DNA from: Syntrophaceae bacterium UBA4778
GTDB taxonomy: Bacteria; Desulfobacterota; Syntrophia; Syntrophales; UBA4778
Length of the DNA: 6,893 bases
Direction of reading: 5' to 3'
Assembly (NCBI GenBank): GCA_002403175.1
Contig: DHHG01000197.1
Coordinates: 1-6,893, forward strand
The notes under the pieces are model-generated. The model did no database searches. It saw nothing but the letters and a program-made list of their open reading frames with translations, and was not told the DNA's origin. Positions 1-5,581 of this stretch are shown in pieces (positions within the stretch are counted from its first letter, which is position 1; every line of letters begins with the position of its first letter). Position numbers and translations under genes: made by a program.

Positions 1-2291
1 CGCTTCTCCATCGGCTTCCCCGTTACCTCGATCCGGTCGCGGCAAATGAATGTATCATCGATTGAAAATATTCTGACCCTTGATTCCGGTTTCGGAAAGG
101 CTTCACCAACGGATTCTACAGCCTCTTTAAGCCTAATCGCGATCCCTTCCGGAATCATTACTGCAAGCCTCTTTAATGACGTTTCCCTAATGGCTTCTCT
201 GGTGCCGAGTCCTTCACTGAGCAGCTTTTGTATTCCCGCTCTGCCAAGACCACGAACTCTGAGCCTCGCGAGTTCTAGTCCCTTTTCTTCTACACCGAAA
301 AGCAGCCTTTCGGAAAGTATGGAAAGTCTGTCCTGCAAGGGCTTTGGCATACCCATACTCTGGGAGATAAGTGAGGCTGCATCGATGATCAGACTCATGC
401 CTTCGGCAATGGTTGCTAAGTTGCCACAATACGATTCGTGATCCCTCTCAAGGGGAGGTGTGTCCAGTCCCTGGATCCAACGTTCAAGGGGACGGATGTG
501 TTTGGTCTTGTAGGCCTCTTCATCGCCCAAAGGAGAACATTGCAATGTGGGAGCAGCATAATTCTCCCGGTTTTCGAAAATTGAGCATGGAAATATCTCT
601 GACATTAACAGATCGCATTGCATTTTTTTCTGTTCGCGTAATGCGGTTTCGATCGTGACTTTCCTGGCATCGTAGGTTGAGGCGACAGCTTTAAGAATCT
701 CGTTGTCTGTCGGCTTCCTTGAACACGCATTCCGCAGAAAGTTTACCAATTCACAGACAGTATGATACGAAATCCCCCTCACGGCACTGACATTTCCCAC
801 GGCTGTGGCTCTAAACTCATTCTGACCGGATGGTTCGATCATTCCCGCTTCGAGAAGAATTCGGAGTGCTTTATCAAGATATTTCTTTATATCATCCCGA
901 CTTGCATTCATTCCCATGAATGTTCGGGCAAGAAACTTTTCCAACCTCGCCCGGTCGCTCCCGGTGCCGATTATGCACACCAGTTGGTCTTCCAGCCCTT
1001 TTCCAATCAGTCTTGAGGCTGGAGTCCCCCTCCCTCCTTCTTCTTCCCATTCCTCACGATTGCACTGTCCACCGGATATATAAGCCGTTTCTAACTCTCG
1101 GCCGCATTCCTGGTTCTTGGCTGATCCGCAAACATTTTCATACTCAGCCCACATAATCGATTTTACAGCCAGGTGGTTGCGACTGTCGCTTTTCCGTTGG
1201 CAGGTATGCAACAAAAACGTCGCTGCCGGAAGGTTCACGCCCAGAGGCGGCGACGGAGTACAGAAAATAACCCTGATCTCGCCTTTGTCAGCGTATTTCT
1301 CTATGATGTTCTGCTCCCCTCTCGACAAGTCCGAATGATAGAACGCGATCGATCTCTGTAGGCAGTATTTGAGGCAGCGATTCAGAAGAGTTTCCTCCCG
1401 GACAGTAAGCTCTTCGAGAGCACCCGATGCACCAGGAAGATCGACCCTGTCGACGAGGATACGTGCAAAAGCCATCGTGTCCCGTTTTCCCTCAAGATAA
1501 AAGACAATCTGTTCTCCCCGTTCCACAAAGAAAGCCACGTTTGAAATAAGAATATCAGCGGTTTCATCGGAGGCCAGACCGATCGGCTTTTCCACTTTTT
1601 TTCTCGAATCGTAACAAGCATCGTAATGGAAGACGTTACGTATTCTGTCTTCCCGGACATCAACTGCTCTCCTGTTGTGACACATGAAATCAACTTCGAG
1701 CCACTCGGCCAGCCGTTCGGCTCTGCACAGGACCGGCATGAAACCGAAGATTTGAGGGCGATCAGATGAGGTAATCATCTTGGTCATGGTTACCTCTAAC
1801 CCAGGCCCAAGGTTGGGATGCCCAATATTCTGGATTTCATCAATGATAACCAGATCGATGTATCTCAGCAGAAAGGGATTTGTGGCGAAAAGCTGCAGCA
1901 TCCGCTCGTATTCCACAACCGCAATGCCGAACTCACCGGCTTCGATCAATTGATCATATTTCCTGATCCTTCTGGAGGACACGACTGACTCGATTCCGTA
2001 GGGTTCATATTTTTTTCTAAACTTTGAATGCTTCTCTTCGGCAACGGATTTTGATGGGACGAGATATGCAACCCGTTTCCTCTCCAAAGCGTATTTAACT
2101 GCAGCGATTTCTCCCAAGAAAGTTTTCCCTAATGTATCGGGGCTCGATATAAGCAGACTCCTTCCATCAAGAATATTGTATAGCTTGATGGACCTTTCCT
2201 GAACGGGTAAAAGATCCTCTCCGACTTCTTTAATCCATGCACCTAAGATCTTTTCCGGAATATTGTAACGGTTCAACTCGAAGATTCTCAT
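1..2291 (-). CDS. Ski2/Hel308-like superfamily 2 helicase, partial (C-terminal end beyond window)
   Basis: The frame is open without a stop from ATG at 2291 to the left edge (763 codons visible). I checked it codon by codon. Family features in order: Q motif (P29-V30-Q31); Walker A as SPDTLGKT (50-57, K56 and T57 kept); motif Ia around VPSKSVAEEK; Walker B DEIQ (151-154) followed by GHPNLGPGLE as in Hel308; RAERLAEWL just after motif III; FYHSDLSRGEQ; motif V TPSPPLGVNLPA (345-356); winged helix with FRATAVGN (493-500); helix-hairpin-helix with VRGLGRAGI (679-687). Hel308 proteins usually have about 700 residues, so little should be missing unless there is an extra C-terminal domain. Oddities: motif III is F-M-P-V instead of L-S-A-T, and motif VI, normally QMAGRAGR, reads NVCGSAKN (386-393), so both arginines are gone. 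The family would be expected to unwind or remodel branched nucleic acids; activity here is uncertain. No clear Shine-Dalgarno precedes the ATG. A defence helicase (for example HamB-like) is possible but unproven. Confidence 0.88.
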   Translation of the reverse strand, partial: MRIFELNRYNIPEKILGAWIKEVGEDLLPVQERSIKLYNILDGRSLLISSPDTLGKTFLGEIAAVKYALERKRVAYLVPSKSVAEEKHSKFRKKYEPYGIESVVSSRRIRKYDQLIEAGEFGIAVVEYERMLQLFATNPFLLRYIDLVIIDEIQNIGHPNLGPGLEVTMTKMITSSDRPQIFGFMPVLCRAERLAEWLEVDFMCHNRRAVDVREDRIRNVFHYDACYDSRKKVEKPIGLASDETADILISNVAFFVERGEQIVFYLEGKRDTMAFARILVDRVDLPGASGALEELTVREETLLNRCLKYCLQRSIAFYHSDLSRGEQNIIEKYADKGEIRVIFCTPSPPLGVNLPAATFLLHTCQRKSDSRNHLAVKSIMWAEYENVCGSAKNQECGRELETAYISGGQCNREEWEEEGGRGTPASRLIGKGLEDQLVCIIGTGSDRARLEKFLARTFMGMNASRDDIKKYLDKALRILLEAGMIEPSGQNEFRATAVGNVSAVRGISYHTVCELVNFLRNACSRKPTDNEILKAVASTYDARKVTIETALREQKKMQCDLLMSEIFPCSIFENRENYAAPTLQCSPLGDEEAYKTKHIRPLERWIQGLDTPPLERDHESYCGNLATIAEGMSLIIDAASLISQSMGMPKPLQDRLSILSERLLFGVEEKGLELARLRVRGLGRAGIQKLLSEGLGTREAIRETSLKRLAVMIPEGIAIRLKEAVESVGEAFPKPESRVRIFSIDDTFICRDRIEVTGKPMEK

Positions 2292-2325
2292 TTCAAAATA
2301 GATAAGAAAACATCAATTTATTGGA

Positions 2326-2349
2326 ACCGGTACAGCCATCTGTACGGGT
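2326..2349. repeat. Inverted repeat upstream of the helicase gene
   Basis: Arms ACCGGTACAG (2326-2335) and CTGTACGGGT (2340-2349) pair with one mismatch around the 4-nt centre CCAT. The inner core GTACAG/CTGTAC is perfect. The repeat ends 35 nt before the helicase ATG (2291), so it could be an operator, or a hairpin in the 5' untranslated RNA. No T run follows it on either strand, so it does not look like an intrinsic terminator. Confidence 0.5.
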
Positions 2350-2955
2350 AAAATATCTGCATGCTTGGAGGAGTTCAATGGGGGGGACAAACGTTTGAAT
2401 ACTTTATGTACTGGTCATTCAGATCTTGAGGCCCAGTACTTATGGAAAGGCTTCAATAATAGAAAACCGGATGCACTGCATGAAAATAAATCAGATTATA
2501 ACGATGAGGCATTCAAGGTGCTACGATGACTTTTATCCTGAGATATAGCCCCTATCAGAAATCTGACCGTCTTATCCGGAATTATAACGAAAATCAGTAG
2601 AACCGATTTTTACGTATTTTCCCCCTTTGAACTACAAAAATAAGAATTCAGTAAAAGACTGCCTCCTTGGTATTCTCTATGTTTTCCAGACACATCGTCT
2701 ATTTTCTTACGGATCGCTCTTTTATTCCTACAAATCATATCCGTGCCTTCCTAACATATATTAAGGGATTGATCCACATGAAATTCAACATGACCCTCAC
2801 AATAGGTTTGGACGTAACCCATTGATGATGGCAGTTATCCGGCAATTATCCTGAATTATATTGTAATTGCAGAAATCATCTGAGAAACAAAGATAACCTA
2901 ACTTGGGGGGAAAGACCGGTCAGCCCTTTTTTGAAATTTTGCAGAAGGTGCATCA

Positions 2956-3087
2956 GTGAAGTTGAGTAAATACATATCGAAAACCAACCAGCATTTCCGA
3001 GGTGAATTGAAAACGGTAAAATTCATCGATCCTTTACCCATCCTTGTGGATAAAATCTCCCGAGTGAATAGAATAAAGAAATGCTGA
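2956..3087 (+). CDS. Possible small protein, 43 residues, unrecognised
   Basis: A GTG start at 2956 is preceded at 7 nt by AGAAGG (2943-2948), a fair ribosome binding site, and the frame ends in TGA at 3085-3087. The product would be basic, starting MKLSKYISKT and ending RVNRIKKC, with a central hydrophobic FIDPLPILVDK. A second short frame of 48 codons (3092-3238, ATG) starts 4 nt after it. I recognise neither. The length is within what chance allows in AT-rich DNA, and it may be a remnant of a decayed gene. Confidence 0.18.
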   Translation: MKLSKYISKTNQHFRGELKTVKFIDPLPILVDKISRVNRIKKC

Positions 3088-3260
3088 GGTCATGCCAGTT
3101 GGTCCTTGTTGCTTCAAACCCGCTTATCTCCGGCACACTGGTGTCCAAGAGTTAAAGATCGTATTTGTTACTTTATTGAGCGAGCGAGACAGTCTCCTAA
3201 CCAATTGCGGCAATATCAAGCCATATCAAAAGAACTAACAGCCACACTTTAATAATTTTG

Positions 3261-3278
3261 GAATGTTACGTCACATTC
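3261..3278. repeat. 18-bp palindrome
   Basis: GAATGT (3261-3266) and ACATTC (3273-3278) are perfect arms around TACGTC, whose inner ACGT is itself self-complementary, so only one base pair of the 18 bp is mismatched. No T tract follows on either strand, which argues against an intrinsic terminator. It overlaps the stop codon (3271-3273) of the alternative frame downstream of the 128-residue gene. Operator or RNA hairpin are both possible. Confidence 0.4.
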
Positions 3279-3394
3279 GACCAACATCATATTCATTACT
3301 GACTCTAATTTTTACGTAAATCAGAATTTCCTCAGAAACGCCGTTTACCCATTTCTTCCGTCGAAACCGCTTACCAACCGAGATTCCCCAACCG

Positions 3395-3781
3395 TCACTT
3401 CCACCTTTTTTCAGCCATCCAGTGGAGAAGATCCAGACAGATCCGCCTTTCGTTTTGTAATTTTTCATCCATTCCTTTATTTGGAACCATCAATTCTAAA
3501 TCTTCTATAATCTCTGGGAACCGGAGCCGATCCCGAAGCATACCCTCCTGTTCCCATTCGAAGAGTCCTCTTTTTAGAAGCTCAAGAAGTGTCACATTGC
3601 TGGGAAGAAGATCCCTGTTCCGGATAACCTTGGACATAAATTCTTCGGCGGCGGCGAACTGTCTTGCCTGCAATCCGTTAAGTCCGACAAATTCGGATTT
3701 TCTTGTATTCAGGCGATGAAGAGCCTCTTCGGTTCTCCAAACAACGGCATTGAAGAGACGAAAATCGATTACCCGGTTCAT
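3395..3781 (-). CDS. Unknown helical protein divergent from an XRE regulator
   Basis: This is a 128-residue protein that I do not recognise. The start ATG at 3781 is supported by a perfect AGGAGG 11 nt upstream (3793-3798); an in-frame TAG between the two rules out an earlier start. The sequence is rich in charged residues and looks mostly alpha-helical (for example 38-56, 64-82, 104-125), with a single Cys (115) and no signal peptide or membrane segment, so it is probably cytosolic. It is transcribed away from the XRE gene at 3902 across a shared region with two palindromic operators, so the two are likely co-regulated. A toxin-antitoxin or regulator-effector pair is possible from context only; no toxin fold is evident. 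Near the C-terminus a run of six A (6 T at 3406-3411 on the plus strand) is followed in another frame by 44 more open codons to 3271, so the end may be altered by an indel. Confidence 0.6.
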   Translation of the reverse strand: MNRVIDFRLFNAVVWRTEEALHRLNTRKSEFVGLNGLQARQFAAAEEFMSKVIRNRDLLPSNVTLLELLKRGLFEWEQEGMLRDRLRFPEIIEDLELMVPNKGMDEKLQNERRICLDLLHWMAEKRWK

Positions 3782-3792
3782 GTCTATTTTAA

Positions 3793-3798
3793 CCTCCT
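3793..3798 (-). promoter_or_regulatory. Ribosome binding site of the 128-residue gene
   Basis: Plus-strand CCTCCT reads AGGAGG on the minus strand, the full anti-Shine-Dalgarno complement. It sits 11 nt before ATG at 3781, slightly farther than usual. It fixes the start codon because a stop codon in the same frame lies between it and the ATG. Confidence 0.7.
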
Positions 3799-3813
3799 GA
3801 GTTTGTCAGGTTT

Positions 3814-3842
3814 TTAGTAGTCTATAATAGACTAGATGTCAA
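3814..3842 (-). promoter_or_regulatory. Sigma70-like promoter of the 128-residue gene
   Basis: The minus strand carries a perfect TTGACA at 3842-3837, then 17 nt, then TACTAA at 3819-3814 as a weak -10. The spacer contains nearly all of operator 1, so a protein bound there would block RNA polymerase. Transcription would start near 3807, shortly before the ribosome binding site. The weak -10 is the main uncertainty. Confidence 0.5.
3818..3834. promoter_or_regulatory. Operator 1 (palindrome TAGTCTA-N3-TAGACTA)
   Basis: This 17-bp perfect palindrome (arms of 8, central A at 3826) lies between two divergent genes. It has the same half-sites as operator 2. It contains TATAAT on the plus strand (3823-3828), a perfect -10 hexamer that could serve the XRE gene at 3902. 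The best -35 candidate, TTGTCA at 3803-3808, is only 14 nt away, so that promoter is uncertain. On the minus strand it fills the spacer of the TTGACA promoter. The likely ligand is the XRE protein encoded next door. Confidence 0.7.
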
Positions 3843-3846
3843 GCCA

Positions 3847-3867
3847 AATAGTCTAATATAGACTATT
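3847..3867. promoter_or_regulatory. Operator 2 (second copy of the palindrome)
   Basis: Arms AATAGTCTA and TAGACTATT (9 bp each) flank ATA. The 17-bp core at 3849-3865 repeats operator 1 exactly apart from the 3-bp centre. The centre at 3857 is 31 bp from that of operator 1, close to three helical turns, so two bound dimers would lie on the same face of the DNA. It lies just upstream of the -35 of the minus-strand promoter and about 35 bp before the XRE start codon. Confidence 0.7.
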
Positions 3868-3901
3868 GAAACAGGTGCCGTAATGACATACTCAGGACGG
3901 C

Positions 3902-4168
3902 ATGAAATGGAATTGCGATCAATTGCAAAAAGCGTTCACCGAATGGACCATAGCGGAACTCGAAAAAAGACGTATCCCTCATGCTGTCTTCAGTCGCGAC
4001 TCTGGCCTTCAGACTACGTTGGACGGCAGTACCTTCAGGAAGCTCAAGAGCGGAACACGCAAGTGGAACTTTTCCGATCTCTGCAAGCTGGCCGATTATT
4101 TCAACGAGAGCCCTTCCGCCATCTTGCGGAAAGTGGAAAAACGCCTTCTTAGAAGCGCCAAGGGTTGA
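3902..4168 (+). CDS. XRE/Cro-like helix-turn-helix regulator
   Basis: This is an 88-residue protein with the outline of a small Cro/C1-type DNA-binding domain. IPHAVFSRDSGL (25-36) fits the first helix of the HTH, TTLDGSTFRKLKSGTRKW (38-55) covers the recognition helix and the following turn, and DLCKLADYFNESPSAIL (59-75) matches the conserved last helices (typically LxKIAxxLxVsxxxL). It has no extra domain for ligand sensing or dimerisation. ATG at 3902 is preceded by AGGA (3894-3897) with 4 nt spacing; an in-frame TGA at 3884 prevents an upstream start. It probably binds the paired palindromes at 3818-3867, controlling itself and the divergent gene, and might also influence the transfer operon downstream in the same direction. 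The family call is fairly secure; the target is inference. Confidence 0.75.
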   Translation: MKWNCDQLQKAFTEWTIAELEKRRIPHAVFSRDSGLQTTLDGSTFRKLKSGTRKWNFSDLCKLADYFNESPSAILRKVEKRLLRSAKG

Positions 4169-4266
4169 GCATCTTACGGCACGCCCGACCGGCTATATTA
4201 TTCTTCCCAATAAAATCCATCCCCCTCGATACCACCTTTAAGGATACACCTGCATCCGGCAGTGGT

Positions 4267-4285
4267 CAGATGGCACATCCATCTG
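4267..4285. repeat. Inverted repeat CAGATGG-N5-CCATCTG
   Basis: Perfect 7-bp arms (4267-4273 and 4279-4285) surround CACAT. A further CATCTG at 4289-4294 repeats the right arm directly, 9 bp on. This arrangement of a palindrome plus an extra half-site suggests a protein binding site upstream of the transfer operon. No poly-T follows, so it is unlikely to terminate the XRE transcript. Confidence 0.45.
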
Positions 4286-4389
4286 CGACATCTGGTGGTT
4301 TTCCTTCATCTTCCATGCCATCTAATCGGAATCACTAGGTTTAACGCCAATTCGATGACCCCCTCGCCGCCCCTCCCTGAGGTCTTAAT

Positions 4390-4455
4390 AAAAAAATTTT
4401 CAACTTTTTTTCATTTTTTTCGTCAAAACACCCTGCATGGCAAACATTATATATT
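4390..4455 (+). promoter_or_regulatory. Possible promoter of the transfer operon
   Basis: TATATT at 4450-4455 is a good -10 candidate, with a run of A (4390-4396) and T tracts (4397-4400, 4405-4411, 4414-4420) upstream, which could act as an UP element or bend the DNA. No convincing -35 hexamer lies at 16-18 bp, so an activator may be needed or the call may be wrong. Confidence 0.3.
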
Positions 4456-4582
4456 AGGGGGACAAATTCACGACGAGGCCGTCATGATCGTTTCCGAAGG
4501 GCCGTAGAGGAACCAAACGGACCCGTCCTTCCCCAAAATTACCAGCAAACCTGGGGACATCCGTAACCACTAAGGAGAATTT

Positions 4583-5581
4583 ATGGAATACCAGCATCTC
4601 ATTGCATCCATCGCCATTCCGGTAATCCTGTTCTTGACGGCACCGGCAGGGGCCGCCCAAATCCGGACGAGCCCTTACGGATACGACTATGGAAGAGCGG
4701 CTGTCAGCGCAAACGACTGTGAGGTTTTCATCATTAGTGAAAACGATCCTCCCCGGCCTGCTCTGGTTTTGAAACCCAGGATGACATCCCTGGCCGTCCG
4801 TGCGTCTGAGCCTGTTCCGCTCCCGACACCGGCTTCAAGGGCTACCGAAGGGAACCATGGAGAAAACAAGGCAGTCAGAGGATCCTCGGAGACCGAAATA
4901 CCCGGACCGACCCGCTTCGATCAACAGTGCCTGCTCCCGATCTATTTCCGGTTCAACCGCTTCGTTATACCGGATCACGAAAAGGTGCACCTGAATCGAC
5001 TGGTCTCCTTTCTGAAATCTTCCCCGGAGAAATCACGGAGGGTCCGGATTACAGGCCACACCTGCAACCTGGGGCGCTCGACTTACAATAACCGCCTCTC
5101 ACTGCTGAGGGCAAGGAAGATAGCGGAATATCTCAAGAAAGCCGGCATCGACGTCGCCGAAATCCGGGGAGAAGGTGCTAAGCGCCCCGTTTCCGATATC
5201 CGAAAATTGAACCGGTGCGTGGAAATAGAAATCATCCAAGAAGGAGGAAAACAAAGTGAAAAAGCTTCTGCCGATTGTCATGGCCCTGCTTGTGTGCGCG
5301 ACCCTGTCGCAGGCGCAGGAGAACGTCCCTCTAGACAAGTTTCACAAGACCTTCCCCAGCATGAAGGCGGACAGGATCGCAAAATCGGAGATCGCCGGAC
5401 TCTACGAGGTGCAGGCGGGGAACAACATCTTCTATTTCGATCCGGCGACCGGCTATCTCCTCTTTGGGGACATTCTGACCCGGGACGGGAAAAATCTCTC
5501 CGCCGAAAAGAGGCAGGACCTGCTTTCCCGGAGGGTGAAGGAGATCCCTCTGGAAAAGGGAGTGAAGATCGGCAGCGGTAA
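4583..5581 (+). CDS. OmpA-family peptidoglycan-binding domain protein, first gene of the transfer operon
   Basis: Start ATG at 4583 follows AAGGAG (4572-4577) at 5 nt. A signal peptide (1-24, hydrophobic IASIAIPVILFLTA, cleavage near AGA/A) sends it to the periplasm. Residues 25-110 are a variable, Pro-rich linker with no barrel. An OmpA C-terminal domain follows at about 115-218, with YFRFNRFVI, TGHTCNLG (157-164), YNNRLSLLRARKI (168-180) and the closing NRCVEIEI (210-217). Such domains anchor envelope machines to peptidoglycan. The usual Asp of GHTD is Cys161, while Arg176 of the LSxxRA motif is kept. Cys46, 116, 161 and 212 could form disulfides, fitting the neighbouring isomerase. The frame does not stop after the domain but runs on to 5581, overlapping dsbC by 326 nt, with an Arg/Gly-rich translation typical of a wrong-frame shadow. 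One extra base in the A run at 5248-5251 would give a TGA at 5257-5259 and a normal GTGA join, so the true protein is probably about 223 residues. Confidence 0.75.
   Translation: MEYQHLIASIAIPVILFLTAPAGAAQIRTSPYGYDYGRAAVSANDCEVFIISENDPPRPALVLKPRMTSLAVRASEPVPLPTPASRATEGNHGENKAVRGSSETEIPGPTRFDQQCLLPIYFRFNRFVIPDHEKVHLNRLVSFLKSSPEKSRRVRITGHTCNLGRSTYNNRLSLLRARKIAEYLKKAGIDVAEIRGEGAKRPVSDIRKLNRCVEIEIIQEGGKQSEKASADCHGPACVRDPVAGAGERPSRQVSQDLPQHEGGQDRKIGDRRTLRGAGGEQHLLFRSGDRLSPLWGHSDPGREKSLRRKEAGPAFPEGEGDPSGKGSEDRQR

Larger units (their letters stand above)
2292..3394. other. AT-rich gene-poor stretch
   Basis: About 1.1 kb lies between the helicase start and the end of the 128-residue gene. I find no tRNA, rRNA, CRISPR array or recognisable transposase, and no reading frame of 60 codons or more before 3271. 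The base composition is visibly richer in A+T than the transfer operon. It contains a strong inverted repeat beside the helicase start, a palindrome at 3261-3278, and several very short frames: 2365-2529 (TTG start) overlapping 2526-2600 by ATGA, 2610-2738 on the minus strand, 2956-3087 and 3092-3238. It could be a decayed gene region, a regulatory or RNA-coding region, or an insertion point. Confidence 0.6.
4169..4582 (+). other. Untranslated region before the transfer operon
   Basis: These 414 bp lack a believable gene; the open frames here have random-looking translations. The stretch holds a perfect inverted repeat at 4267-4285, a block of A and T tracts at 4390-4420, a possible -10 at 4450-4455 and a leader of about 120 nt. 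The leader includes a seven-codon frame (4484-4507, MIVSEGP) preceded by GAGG, which may be chance. The region is the natural place for the operon promoter, and the position relative to the tra genes would also suit an origin of transfer, though no known nick site is recognisable. Confidence 0.45.

Noticed and set aside
1382..1693. 103-codon minus-strand frame and several plus-strand frames within 46-1361
   Set aside because: All are alternative frames of the continuous helicase gene, whose motifs are clear in its own frame.
2779..2826. Short frame MKFNMTLTIGLDVTH reminiscent of the GIDV start of IS110-type transposases
   Set aside because: Only 15 codons, with no later transposase motif in any frame nearby; the resemblance is too short to support.
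3045..3053. Perfect DnaA box (TTATCCACA on the minus strand), with one-mismatch copy at 2770-2778, hinting at a replication origin
   Set aside because: Only one exact box is present, no iterons or Rep gene are visible, and the site lies inside a short reading frame. A single match is easily chance in this length.
3883..4152. 89-codon plus-strand frame starting at 3883
   Set aside because: It overlaps the XRE gene in another frame, and its translation lacks the helix-turn-helix pattern seen in the 3902 frame.
4340..4400. GC-rich stretch followed by A/T tracts as a terminator of the XRE gene
   Set aside because: No stable stem of adequate length directly precedes a T run; the imperfect pairing GACC...GGTC is unconvincing.
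4262..4507. 81-codon frame (GTG start) before the transfer operon
   Set aside because: No ribosome binding site, a translation without family resemblance, and it overlaps repeats and A/T tracts that look regulatory.
4454..4660. 68-codon minus-strand frame over the start of the OmpA-domain gene
   Set aside because: It lies antisense to a well-supported start and signal peptide; its composition is a shadow of that gene.
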